From an uncultured Aquimarina sp. (GTDB taxonomy: Bacteria; Bacteroidota; Bacteroidia; Flavobacteriales; Flavobacteriaceae), in NCBI RefSeq assembly GCF_947492405.1, contig NZ_CANLMP010000011.1, forward strand, positions 58,990 through 122,989: a DNA stretch of 64,000 bases, given 5' to 3'. The translations under genes were made by a program, and so were the position numbers. Every line of letters starts with the position of its first letter. The first letter of the stretch is position 1. Shown here piece by piece: positions 45,651 through 54,949 of this stretch. The notes beneath the pieces were generated by a model. That model was not told the DNA's origin and did not search any database. It worked only from the letters and a program-made list of their open reading frames with translations.

Positions 45651-48600
45651 ATGAATAAAAATATACAGACCTTCTTAATAATCTTCATTTTATTATTAAA
45701 CTCTTGTGCAACTTACACACCTCAGTATTTAGACGAAAATTTTTCACAAACATTACCGGATAAGGAGATAGAGAAAAGTTTCTACTTAGTTGGTGATGCG
45801 GGTAATGCTAATTTGAATGAGAGTACATTAGGACTCGAAGCTTTAAAGCAGATTATAGAAAAAGAAGATACAAAGGAAGATTACCTGATCTATTTAGGAG
45901 ATAATATTTATCAAAAAGGAATGCCTGATAAAGAATCCAAGGAAAGAACCTTGTCAGAGCATCGAATAGATGCTCAGGTTAATGCAGCAGATTCGTTTGA
46001 AGGAGACGTAGTGTTTATACCTGGAAATCATGATTGGTATAATGATGGAGTAAAAGGTGTAAAAAGGCAAGAAAAATATGTAAGAAAAAAGATAGATAGT
46101 AAAAAAGCCTTTTTACCGTCAAAAGGTTGTCCTATTGAGAGTATAGAAGTAAGTGATCAAATTCAATTGATTATTCTTGATACGCAATGGTATCTGGCAG
46201 ATTGGAACAAGAATCCAACAATGAATGATAATTGCGAAATTAAAACGAGAGATAAGTTTCTAAATGAAGTAGCCGGAGAACTTAAAAAACATAATAGTAA
46301 GACCGTTCTCGTCGTAATGCATCATCCGATGTTTACTAATGGACCTCATGGTGGGAAGTATAATTTTAAGAGTCATATATTTCCTTCTAAAAAGAACATA
46401 CCCTTACCAGTCTTAGGATCTCTAGTCACACAAATTCGATCACAAGGAGGAGTATCTCCACAAGATCGATATAATGAAAGTTATAATCAGTTGATGAGAA
46501 GATTGTCAACGTATGCAAGAGATAGCGAAAGAGTGATCTTTGCTTCTGGACATGAACATTCATTACAATATATAGATAGTGATGGTTTAAAACAAATAGT
46601 ATCTGGATCTGGTTCCAAAGTTTCCGCAGCTTCCTTAGGGAAAGATGGATTGTTCTCATATCCCAATCAAGGTTTTGCGATATTGGATGTATATAAAGAC
46701 GGATCATCTAACGTGCGTTTCTATGGTAATGAAGAAGGACAAGCAAAACTAGTGTATCAAAAAGGTGTTCATAAACAACCAGAAGCATATGATAGTGGTA
46801 AATTAGATAATTCTTTTGATACTAAAGTTTCGGCATCTATATATAGTAGAGAAGAAACTACAAAATCTAATTTTTACCAATCATTATGGGGAGATCACTA
46901 TAGAGATGTATATAGTACGGATATTAAAATCCCGGTCGCTACATTAGATACTTTAATGGGTGGATTCACTATTGATAGAAGAGGAGGGGGGCAGGTAACT
47001 AGGTCTTTACGGTTGATAGATAAAGATGGGAAACGTTATAGCTTGAGGGCTATGAGAAAGAGTGTTACACAGTTTTTACAAAAGGGTGTATTTGTAGATA
47101 CTTATTTAGAAAATGGTTTTGACGATACATTTACAGAAGAATTTCTTGCAGATTTCTACACTTCTAGTTATCCATATGCTTTTTTAGTTGTAGGTGGTTT
47201 AGCAGATGCGATTGATGTATATCATGCTAACTCAAAAGTGTACTATATACCTAAGCATCCAGCTCTAGGGATGTATAATAAAGACTTTGGTGATGAAATG
47301 TATTTTCTAGAAGAGCGTCCAGGTAAAGAACATAAAGATGTTGCTTCTTTTGGGAAATCTGATGATATTGAAGGGACAGATGATTTGCTTAAAAACCTAA
47401 GAAAAGATGAAGAGTATCAGATGGATGAACCTCATTATATTAGAACCAGATTATTTGATATGATTTTAGGAGATTGGGACAGACATTCTGATCAATGGAG
47501 GTGGTCCCGTTTTGATACGGATCAAGGCAAAATGTATAGGCCAATACCTAAGGATCGTGATCAGGTGTTTTCTAATTATGATGGAGGACTACTTGATGTT
47601 ATAAAGTTTATCGTTCCGATAACAAGAAAGTTTCAGGTGTATGATGAGAAATTAAAAAATATTCGATGGATTAATGAAGCTGGAATACGATTAGACAGAA
47701 CATTTGCACAAAGTTCCGGCAAACAGATCTGGTTAGAGCAAGCTAAGTATATTAAAGAAAATCTTAGTGATGAATCTATTGACAAAGCATTCAGGAATTT
47801 GCCATCAGAATTACAAGATGGGACAGCAGAAAGAATCAAAAAATATCTTAGAAAAAGAAGAGATGATGTAGAGGATATCGCAGAACGATACTATAAATAC
47901 CTTTCTAAACAAGTTATTATTAAAGGAACAGATAAAGATGATCTTTTTGAAATCATAAGGGATGATAATCAAACAACGGTAAAAATTTCAAGAATAAAAG
48001 ATGGTACTCCTCAAAAACCATTTTATGAAAGAACTATGTCTTCTAAAGAAACTAAAGAAATATGGATTTATGGATTAGATGATGATGATCAATTTATAGT
48101 TACAGGAGAAGGAAAAAATCCAATCTGTACAAGAATTGTCGGTGGACAGAATAACGACATATACACGATAGAAAATGGAAGACAAATAAGAGTGTATGAC
48201 CATAAATCAAAACCGAATACTATTAAGAAAAAGGGTGGAGCCAAGTTTATCTTTAGTAATAACTATAATCACAATACCTATGACTATAATAAGTATATAG
48301 ATAAAACAAATACGCTAACACCATTGGTTGGATTTAATCCAGATGATGGGGTTAATATTAATATTACAGATGTATATACGGTAAGAGGATTTAATAATAG
48401 TCCATACCAAAGTAGGCATACTATAAAAGCAGCGTACTACTTTGCGACAGAAGGTTATGATATATCCTATAAAGGAGAATTTGTCAATGCTGTAGGTAAT
48501 TGGAATCTACAAGTAGGTGGAAAATATACAAGTGAGAATTTTGCGCAGAACTTTTTTGGTTTTGGAAACAATACGATTAATCTTGATGACGCTCTGGGAT

Positions 48601-49355
48601 TAGATTATAATAGAGTTAAAACAGGTATTTGGTCAGTAGATATTGGAGTAGCTAAAAAGGGGAGGTATGGAAATGGATTTTCTATTACGGGATCTTATGA
48701 AGGGGTAGAAGTTCAGGACTCACAAGGCAGATTTATTACTTCCGGACTTGGTTTGGTTACTTCTGATCCTGATTTTTTTGAAAGAAAATTCTTTGCCGGA
48801 ATAGACTTGGATTATGAATATAAGAGTTTCGATGTAAGTGCAAATCCTACCAGAGGCATGTTATTTAAACTGCAAGGAGGTTCTAAAATGAATCTGGATG
48901 ATACAGACAGAACGTTTGGTTACATAAATCCAAAACTAGGATTCTATAATGCAATTACAAAAAACCGAAAATTAGTTTTGAAAACGGATGTGCAAGCAGA
49001 ATTTATAATAGGAGATAGTTTTGAATTTTACCAGGCAGCTACACTAGGTGGGATTAACAGCTTAAGAGGGTTTAGAGAAGAACGTTTTACTGGTGATAAG
49101 GCACTAGCTTTTAGTGGAGATCTTAGATATAGTTTTAATAAATTCAAAACAGGTTTACTGCCGTTGCAATTAGGGATTTATGGAGGTTATGATGTCGGTA
49201 GAGTATGGTTTGATGGAGAAGATGCTAATATTTGGCACGATTCTATAGGAGGAGGATTTTGGATCAATGCTGTAGATACTATAGCAGGACAATTCAATTT
49301 GTTTAGTAGTGATGATGGTCTAAGATTTACCTTTGGATTAGGATTGAGTTTTTAA
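45651..49355 (+). CDS. Metallophosphatase - kinase-like - outer-membrane barrel fusion
   Basis: 1234 residues from ATG 45651; residue numbers below count from the in-frame ATG 45639. A signal with lipobox LLNSCATY (Cys23) precedes a calcineurin-like phosphoesterase: GDAGN 52, LGDN 86, PGNHDW 128, VVMHHP 225 and ASGHEHS 302. A middle region holds RGGGQVTRSLRLIDKDGKRY (448-467), GDWDRHSDQW (611-620) and PIPKDRDQVF (635-644), resembling the ATP-binding and catalytic loops of HipA/Fam20-type atypical kinases. The C-terminal third (about 850-1238) is a BamA/Omp85-like barrel with LGGINSLRGFREERF. It probably lies in the outer membrane. It is divergent from the HD-PycTM gene across about 50 bp. Confidence 0.82.
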   Translation: MNKNIQTFLIIFILLLNSCATYTPQYLDENFSQTLPDKEIEKSFYLVGDAGNANLNESTLGLEALKQIIEKEDTKEDYLIYLGDNIYQKGMPDKESKERTLSEHRIDAQVNAADSFEGDVVFIPGNHDWYNDGVKGVKRQEKYVRKKIDSKKAFLPSKGCPIESIEVSDQIQLIILDTQWYLADWNKNPTMNDNCEIKTRDKFLNEVAGELKKHNSKTVLVVMHHPMFTNGPHGGKYNFKSHIFPSKKNIPLPVLGSLVTQIRSQGGVSPQDRYNESYNQLMRRLSTYARDSERVIFASGHEHSLQYIDSDGLKQIVSGSGSKVSAASLGKDGLFSYPNQGFAILDVYKDGSSNVRFYGNEEGQAKLVYQKGVHKQPEAYDSGKLDNSFDTKVSASIYSREETTKSNFYQSLWGDHYRDVYSTDIKIPVATLDTLMGGFTIDRRGGGQVTRSLRLIDKDGKRYSLRAMRKSVTQFLQKGVFVDTYLENGFDDTFTEEFLADFYTSSYPYAFLVVGGLADAIDVYHANSKVYYIPKHPALGMYNKDFGDEMYFLEERPGKEHKDVASFGKSDDIEGTDDLLKNLRKDEEYQMDEPHYIRTRLFDMILGDWDRHSDQWRWSRFDTDQGKMYRPIPKDRDQVFSNYDGGLLDVIKFIVPITRKFQVYDEKLKNIRWINEAGIRLDRTFAQSSGKQIWLEQAKYIKENLSDESIDKAFRNLPSELQDGTAERIKKYLRKRRDDVEDIAERYYKYLSKQVIIKGTDKDDLFEIIRDDNQTTVKISRIKDGTPQKPFYERTMSSKETKEIWIYGLDDDDQFIVTGEGKNPICTRIVGGQNNDIYTIENGRQIRVYDHKSKPNTIKKKGGAKFIFSNNYNHNTYDYNKYIDKTNTLTPLVGFNPDDGVNINITDVYTVRGFNNSPYQSRHTIKAAYYFATEGYDISYKGEFVNAVGNWNLQVGGKYTSENFAQNFFGFGNNTINLDDALGLDYNRVKTGIWSVDIGVAKKGRYGNGFSITGSYEGVEVQDSQGRFITSGLGLVTSDPDFFERKFFAGIDLDYEYKSFDVSANPTRGMLFKLQGGSKMNLDDTDRTFGYINPKLGFYNAITKNRKLVLKTDVQAEFIIGDSFEFYQAATLGGINSLRGFREERFTGDKALAFSGDLRYSFNKFKTGLLPLQLGIYGGYDVGRVWFDGEDANIWHDSIGGGFWINAVDTIAGQFNLFSSDDGLRFTFGLGLSF

Positions 49356-49400
49356 AAAAAAGAAGCTCCCAATATAAGATGCGAAAATATCAGGAGCTTC
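49354..49400 (-). terminator. Terminator of the small secreted-protein gene
   Basis: On the minus strand, the stem GAAGCTCC/GGAGCTTC (49362-49369 and 49393-49400) is followed by a T-run (A-run at 49354-49361 on the plus strand). It lies 45 bp after the 49445 gene's end and directly behind the stop of the convergent fusion gene. Confidence 0.75.
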
Positions 49401-49444
49401 TCGGTTAAGGAACAATCAATTTGTTCACAAAACAAAAATATTAT

Positions 49445-49732
49445 TTAAAAAAAGTCTAAAGTAGTTCGTGGCACAGAGGTAGTTACTGTTTCAGAAATTT
49501 CTAATGTAACTTTTGATCTAGCTTCGGCTGTTTTAGCTTTGTTAGTCGAGGACTTTACAATATTTAAATGATCAATCTTATCTTTTTCTAGAATCTTTGG
49601 ACTATGGGTTATAGATTCCTGTATAGTGCTTTTAGTAATACTAGTTTTATCGATCGAAACATTTTTTTGACAAAAAAGTAAATTGCAGGATAAAAAAGTA
49701 ATCAACATTAGACAAGCTGGGGCGGCTCTCAT
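49445..49732 (-). CDS. Small secreted protein, unknown
   Basis: 95 residues with a signal peptide (MRAAPACLMLITFLSCNLLFCQ). The mature part is short, rich in serine, threonine and lysine, and without recognised domain. A dedicated terminator downstream supports it being a real gene. It is convergent with the fusion gene. Function unknown; it may be lineage-specific. Confidence 0.5.
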   Translation of the reverse strand: MRAAPACLMLITFLSCNLLFCQKNVSIDKTSITKSTIQESITHSPKILEKDKIDHLNIVKSSTNKAKTAEARSKVTLEISETVTTSVPRTTLDFF

Positions 49733-50055
49733 ATATAAATTATGTATTTTGGGGTTAGTAAACAGAAAAATGTATTCGATTTTCTACAAATTTCAAGTCT
49801 AAATTAAGAATAAATTAATCTGTAAATTACTATTAATCAGTTAGAAACAGTGTTGTGTTTACTATCAATTGTTTAAAAGTAGGTTTAGTACTACTTTTTT
49901 TAACGCAGAATGAATTGATATCACTGTTTTTGTCGATAAAAGGTTAAACCTTTGGTTTAAGTGCTTAAATGTTGATAACTTTTAAAAAATATTTTTGAGA
50001 TGAATAATGACTAGTAAAGTACTACTAGTAAAATCAATTATTAATAAAAATCATA
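49733..50055. other. Intergenic region with an orphan hairpin
   Basis: 323 bp between the divergent 49732 and 50056 genes. It has a terminator-like hairpin on the plus strand (AAAAGTAG 49875-49882, CTACTTTT 49891-49898, then T), and a TTAAACC-TTT-GGTTTAA palindrome (49944-49960). The word AGTACTACT recurs at 49886 and 50017. A small RNA ending at 49900 is possible; nothing else is seen. Confidence 0.35.
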
Positions 50056-50598
50056 TTGAAAACTTCCGTACTACTTACAAATCGATTACAACTTAGAATT
50101 GTAACGTTATCAGATTTGTCTAAAACTCATGAATTACTTTCGATTCCTGAAGTAGATAAATATAATGCGTTAGGTATACCAACTAATAAAGAAGTTACCA
50201 CTGTATACCTTGATGAATGGATTGAGAATTATAGAATGAGAAAAGAATTTGTTTTTACGGTCAATTTACAGTCCGACAATGAATTTCTTGGTTTAATTTC
50301 TCTACGTATAGGAAACCCAAAATATAACATTGCTTCCATCTGGTATAAGTTACATCCGGATTTTTGGGGTAGAGGATATGCTACAGAAGCTGCAAAAGCG
50401 ATTTTACAGTTTGGTTTTAAAGAAGTTGGATTACATAGAATTGAAGCTGGGTGCGCTATAGACAATATAGGTTCGATTAGAGTATTAGAAAAAGCAGGAA
50501 TGATTAGAGAAGGTCATAAACGTAAGGTATTACCTCTTAAAACTGGATGGTCTGATAATTATGAATTCGCGATGCTGGAAGAAGATTGGAGGCCTTAA
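50056..50598 (+). CDS. GNAT family N-acetyltransferase (RimJ-like)
   Basis: 180 residues; TTG start at 50056, since no upstream in-frame ATG is near and the protein opens with the typical strand LLTNRLQLRIVTLSD. The acetyl-CoA motif region WGRGYATEAAKAILQFGF and the HRIEAGCAIDNIGSIRVLEKAGM segment are characteristic of Rim-type acetyltransferases. It acts on protein N-termini, ribosomal proteins or small amines; the substrate is unknown. Confidence 0.88.
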   Translation: MKTSVLLTNRLQLRIVTLSDLSKTHELLSIPEVDKYNALGIPTNKEVTTVYLDEWIENYRMRKEFVFTVNLQSDNEFLGLISLRIGNPKYNIASIWYKLHPDFWGRGYATEAAKAILQFGFKEVGLHRIEAGCAIDNIGSIRVLEKAGMIREGHKRKVLPLKTGWSDNYEFAMLEEDWRP

Positions 50599-50607
50599 AA
50601 CTGCTGT

Positions 50608-51465
50608 TTACTTGATATGATATTCATACAACCGTCCTTTCTTGTTTTTTCTTTTTTCGTCAACAATTAAAAGTGTGGTATCATTTTTAAAACAAATGCC
50701 TTCTTTTTGAGAAAAATGATCAAGTTTTATCTTTTTAATTGTACCATTAAATAGATCATCACCTTTAAAGTCAGATAACATAAATATTTTATTATAAGTA
50801 AGAAGTGCTATTTTATCTCCGGTAGCATTAATAGCAGCACCACTAATAAAACAGTCATTAGCATCATCGCAAGTTTTATAACTTCCAATTAGTTTAGCAA
50901 TTTGTTTTCTTGGAGTATCAGAAACTTTATACAGTTTTGTCTCTCCGTTAAACTTAGAACTTCTATTTTTTGTAAATAAATAAAAGCTTCCATTTCTATA
51001 AACGAAAGCCTCAATGTCAAAATTTTTATTCTTCTTTCCTGGAGGAAACTTCTTTTGATCCTCTAAACTAAATTCTATTTTACGAACTTCTATATCATTC
51101 TTAGAAATATCGGATACTTTATATATGGCCAGATCTTTTCTGTTATTATAATTATTTCCAAAATCACCTATATATATATTGTTTTGATGATCATAGGTGA
51201 GATCTTCCCAATCTACGTTTTTACTATTTGGGATTTTAATTTTTTTTATAATTTCCCCCTTCTGATTCAAGCAAAATAGAATATTATCATTGCCAGAATC
51301 ATTTATAGCATAGAGAAGCGTATCCGAAGTAAATTTAGTGATACCCGATATTTCTTTAACATTCTTAGATAACCCATTAATTATAATTAGGTCTGTGCTA
51401 TCTTTTTTCTGACAACTTACTGATAGCGATATAATTAATAAAAGAAAGAAAGTTGTCAGTTTCAA
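50608..51465 (-). CDS. Lipoprotein with predicted beta-propeller
   Basis: 285 residues. Lipobox SVSCQ (Cys18). The rest is beta-rich with repeating motifs (KEISGITKFTSDTLLYAIND, DWEDLTYDHQNNIYIGDFG, FDIEAFVYRNGSFYLFTKN), like propeller proteins of the esterase-like/SdiA-regulated type. Asp- and Asn-rich turns could bind calcium. No catalytic motif assigned. It ends 9 bp from the convergent GNAT gene and starts 11 bp after dps, suggesting co-transcription with dps. Confidence 0.65.
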   Translation of the reverse strand: MKLTTFFLLLIISLSVSCQKKDSTDLIIINGLSKNVKEISGITKFTSDTLLYAINDSGNDNILFCLNQKGEIIKKIKIPNSKNVDWEDLTYDHQNNIYIGDFGNNYNNRKDLAIYKVSDISKNDIEVRKIEFSLEDQKKFPPGKKNKNFDIEAFVYRNGSFYLFTKNRSSKFNGETKLYKVSDTPRKQIAKLIGSYKTCDDANDCFISGAAINATGDKIALLTYNKIFMLSDFKGDDLFNGTIKKIKLDHFSQKEGICFKNDTTLLIVDEKRKNKKGRLYEYHIK

Positions 51466-51476
51466 AATTTATAGTT

Positions 51477-51929
51477 TTAATTTTTTTGATTCCAAGCGTT
51501 TAGCATCCAGCTTGTTTTTTCTAATTCTCCAATATATGTGCCCGTAATATCTAATGTCCCATCATCACCAGCTTCTTCAGCTTCTTCTGTTACAAGTTTT
51601 AGTTGTTTCAAAATAGCGTCGTGATCTTCAAGAATTGCAGAGACCATTTCGTGATCCACTAATTTAGTATCTGCCTCTTTTATAGAAGAAGTCGTAAGAT
51701 ACGAACTATAATTACTAATTGGTTTAGCTCTTAGTGTTAATATCCTTTCCGCAATTTCGTCAATTTTTAATTTAGCATCTTCATATAGCTCTTCAAATTT
51801 TAAATGCAATTCAAAGAAATTACGACCAGTAATGTTCCAGTGAAAATTTCTAAGCTTTTGATAATACATATGATAATCTGCTAATAATACATTAAGTGCT
51901 TGTACAGTTCCTTTATTTGAATAAATCAT
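51477..51929 (-). CDS. dps: Dps-family DNA-protecting ferritin
   Basis: 150 residues, four-helix ferritin-like fold. The ferroxidase segment FHWNITGRNFFELHLKFEEL and DEIAERI motif are present, with His, Asp and Glu ligands at the expected positions. It oxidises and stores iron and shields DNA from oxidative damage as a dodecamer. The short N-terminus lacks a lysine-rich DNA-binding tail, so protection may be mainly through iron storage. Likely co-transcribed with the downstream lipoprotein. Confidence 0.93.
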   Translation of the reverse strand: MIYSNKGTVQALNVLLADYHMYYQKLRNFHWNITGRNFFELHLKFEELYEDAKLKIDEIAERILTLRAKPISNYSSYLTTSSIKEADTKLVDHEMVSAILEDHDAILKQLKLVTEEAEEAGDDGTLDITGTYIGELEKTSWMLNAWNQKN

Positions 51930-52022
51930 AGTTTTTGTTTATTATTTTTTGTATTTCAATACAAAATTACTATAATTAAACATGTTATATTAAAGTTACC
52001 ATAGTTAGTAGCAATCTGGTTA

Positions 52023-52577
52023 TTATATCAATCTATTTGTGATTTCTTTAAGAATAAAATCATAATATTGAGGATCATGTGGTACATAGTTTTTATGCAT
52101 GTTTATGTCCTGAATATGATTTGTTAAAAGTTTTATGGGCATTAGTTTGATTTCTGATACTTCTTCTTTTTGCAGTGTCAGTTCTTCTATTGATACTTTT
52201 AATTCTGAAAGAAAAATGTAATTGAATTCATTGTCAAACATATTTGGTGATGGTTGTTTTTCTGATAAATATGTTCCAATAAAATCTAATTGTTTTTCAT
52301 TTATAGATAAGCCAATTTCTTCGTCAATTTCACGTAACGCCGAGTTTTCTATAGTTTCTCCTGTTCCAATATGACCTGCAACCGATATATCCCACAGATC
52401 TGGAAACGTATCTTTATCTTTAGCTCGTTTCTGTAATAGTACTTTTCCATTCATGGTATAAAACCAAATATGAACACTAGCATGATACATTCCCAGTCGA
52501 TGTGCTTCAGATTTTAATCTAACTTCACCGGTTTGTTTTCCGTCTCTGTCTAATATATCTATAAGTTCATCTGCCAT
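52023..52577 (-). CDS. NUDIX hydrolase
   Basis: 184 residues. The Nudix box is complete at residues 68-90 (GHIGTGETIENSALREIDEE...GL). The preceding ELIDILDRDGKQTGEVRLKSEAHRLGMYHASVHIWF matches the YfcD/isopentenyl-diphosphate-isomerase-like subgroup. Members hydrolyse nucleoside or other diphosphates; some are annotated as IDI by similarity. The substrate is not deducible. Confidence 0.88.
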   Translation of the reverse strand: MADELIDILDRDGKQTGEVRLKSEAHRLGMYHASVHIWFYTMNGKVLLQKRAKDKDTFPDLWDISVAGHIGTGETIENSALREIDEEIGLSINEKQLDFIGTYLSEKQPSPNMFDNEFNYIFLSELKVSIEELTLQKEEVSEIKLMPIKLLTNHIQDINMHKNYVPHDPQYYDFILKEITNRLI

Positions 52578-52744
52578 ATGTCTATTACTAATGGATGTTT
52601 TTTAAAAATACTACTAAAATTTAGAATTATACAATACTTGATAATTAATCATTGAGGATTAATTTATTTTATTCTTAAAGTAATATATTTATCAAAGCAT
52701 ATTAAGAATAGTTGTACGTCTATTTAATTTTATTTTGATCAGAA

Positions 52745-53011
52745 ATGATGTCAGAACAAAGAAAAAAAGCCAAAGCATATTGGAAGGAAAATGTAAAATA
52801 CCTTTCAATTTTACTTATCATATGGTTTGCTGTGTCATACGGAGCAGGCATTCTTTTTAAAGACTTGCTAGATGGAATCCGATTGGGAGGCTTTAAACTT
52901 GGGTTTTGGTTTGCGCAACAAGGCTCGATTTATGTATTTGTTATCTTAATTTTTGTATATGTTCGATTAATGAATAAGTTAGATAAAAAATATGGGTACG
53001 ATAAAAATTAA
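52745..53011 (+). CDS. DUF4212 sodium-symporter small subunit
   Basis: 88 residues with two transmembrane helices (about 20-38 and 55-80). ATG 52745 or 52748 could start it. DUF4212 proteins are small membrane subunits encoded directly ahead of the VC_2705-type sodium:solute symporter. Here the symporter begins 24 bp downstream, so the pair is surely one transcript. Confidence 0.9.
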   Translation: MMSEQRKKAKAYWKENVKYLSILLIIWFAVSYGAGILFKDLLDGIRLGGFKLGFWFAQQGSIYVFVILIFVYVRLMNKLDKKYGYDKN

Positions 53012-53035
53012 AATGTCTTCAAAAACAAATAGATA

Positions 53036-54823
53036 ATGAGCGTACAGATTTGGACCTATATTTTAGTAGGAATTACGTTTGCCTTATACATTGGTATAGC
53101 AATATGGTCTAGAGCAAATTCTACAAAAGAGTTTTATGTAGCTGGTGGAGGAGTATCACCGTTAGCAAACGGAATGGCTACAGCTGCAGATTGGATGAGT
53201 GCCGCTTCTTTTATTTCTATGGCAGGGATTATTGCATTTGATGGTTATGATGGTGCGGTATATTTAATGGGCTGGACCGGAGGTTATGTTTTGTTGGCAT
53301 TACTATTAGCTCCATACCTTCGTAAGTTCGGAAAGTTTACAGTTCCTGATTTTATTGGAGATCGTTATTATTCTAAAACAGCAAGATCAGTCGCTGTGTT
53401 TTGTGCTTTATTAGTATCCTTTACCTATGTGGCGGGTCAGATGCGAGGAGTAGGGATTGTCTTTTCCAGATTTCTGGAAGTAGATATTAATACTGGAGTG
53501 CTCATCGGTATGATTATCGTTCTTTTTTATGCAGTGTTAGGAGGAATGAAAGGTATCACTTATACGCAGGTGGCGCAGTATTGTGTTTTGATTTTTGCAT
53601 TTATGGTTCCTGCAATATTTATTTCAATCCAGATGACTGGTAATCCGATTCCACAACTTGGATTTGGTGATACCGTAGCAGACGGTTCTGGAATATACTT
53701 ATTAGATAAACTAGATGGATTAAGTACGGAGTTAGGATTTTCTTCATATACAGATGGCTCTAAATCTAAACTGGATGTGTTTACAATTACACTAGCTCTA
53801 ATGGTTGGTACTGCAGGATTACCACATGTAATTGTTCGTTTTTTTACAGTAAAAAGAGTAAAGGATGCCCGAAAATCTGCAGGATACGCATTATTACTTA
53901 TTGCAATATTATATACAACAGCTCCAGCGGTAGCAGTTTTTGCAAAGACTAACTTGATCGAATCTGTTCAGAATAAGGAATATAAAGATTTACCAAAATG
54001 GTTCAAGAACTGGGAGGATACAGAGCTTTTAGGTTGGGTGGATAAAAATGGGGATGGAAGGGTACAGTATACCAAAGGACACGCAGTAGTTGGAAATAAG
54101 AATAAACCCATTTTTGAAGTAGATCAACGAGGAACATACGGAGAACGTATGATTATTAACATGAATAATGCTAATGAAAATGAATTATTTGTAGATAGAG
54201 ATATTATGGTTTTGGCGAATCCAGAGATTGCTAACTTACCTAATTGGGTAATTGCGCTGGTTGCTGCGGGAGGTCTTGCAGCAGCTTTATCTACTGCAGC
54301 GGGATTATTATTAGTTATCTCATCATCTGTATCTCATGACCTTATAAAAAAAATAATAAAACCTACAATTTCTGAAAAAGGAGAATTAATAGCTGCCAGA
54401 ATCTCTGCCATTGCAGCAGTTTGTGTAGCTGGGTATTTCGGGATTAATCCACCTGGATTTGTAGCTGCTGTGGTTGCTTTGGCGTTTGGATTGGCTGCAG
54501 CGTCCTTCTTTCCTGCTATTGTATTAGGAATTTTCTACAAGCGCATGAATAAAGAAGGTGCTATAGCAGGTATGGTTATCGGGATAATATGTATGTTGTT
54601 ATATATGATAAAGTATAAATTAGGCTGGTTTGATGAGGTATTACCACCTTCTGATCAATGGTGGTTTGGCATTTCGCCAGAAGGATTTGGTGCTGTAGCC
54701 ATGGTGATTAACTTTACAGTATCTCTGGTGGTATGCAAATTTACTGCAGCACCTCCCAAAGATGTTCAGGAAATTGTAGAAAATATAAGAATTCCTAGTG
54801 GCGCAAGTGAAGCAACACATTAA
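53036..54823 (+). CDS. Sodium:solute symporter (VC_2705/ActP-like)
   Basis: 595 residues, about 13 transmembrane helices of the SSS (SLC5) family. Typical motifs are GGGVSPLANGMATAADWMSA and GGMKGITYTQVAQY. It probably imports acetate or another short carboxylate with Na+, judging from the paired DUF4212 gene and the downstream acs. A hydrophilic insertion (about 310-390) holds DKNGDGRVQY (residues 336-345), an EF-hand-like calcium loop. Substrate inferred from neighbours. Confidence 0.92.
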   Translation: MSVQIWTYILVGITFALYIGIAIWSRANSTKEFYVAGGGVSPLANGMATAADWMSAASFISMAGIIAFDGYDGAVYLMGWTGGYVLLALLLAPYLRKFGKFTVPDFIGDRYYSKTARSVAVFCALLVSFTYVAGQMRGVGIVFSRFLEVDINTGVLIGMIIVLFYAVLGGMKGITYTQVAQYCVLIFAFMVPAIFISIQMTGNPIPQLGFGDTVADGSGIYLLDKLDGLSTELGFSSYTDGSKSKLDVFTITLALMVGTAGLPHVIVRFFTVKRVKDARKSAGYALLLIAILYTTAPAVAVFAKTNLIESVQNKEYKDLPKWFKNWEDTELLGWVDKNGDGRVQYTKGHAVVGNKNKPIFEVDQRGTYGERMIINMNNANENELFVDRDIMVLANPEIANLPNWVIALVAAGGLAAALSTAAGLLLVISSSVSHDLIKKIIKPTISEKGELIAARISAIAAVCVAGYFGINPPGFVAAVVALAFGLAAASFFPAIVLGIFYKRMNKEGAIAGMVIGIICMLLYMIKYKLGWFDEVLPPSDQWWFGISPEGFGAVAMVINFTVSLVVCKFTAAPPKDVQEIVENIRIPSGASEATH

Positions 54824-54949
54824 GAAAAATTATCTTAATCAGATATGAAAATTTGTCGTTTAGCAAAAACAGCACGTTGCTTGTCGATTAAATTTAAAAA
54901 GATATTATTATATGAATACTTTTAAAGTAAAAGAACAAAACAATAAATA

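Noticed and set aside
42049..49355. Complete Pycsar or CBASS defence island
   Set aside because: No nucleotide cyclase, no CD-NTase and no mobile-element signs around the HD-PycTM gene; only the effector-like domain is present.
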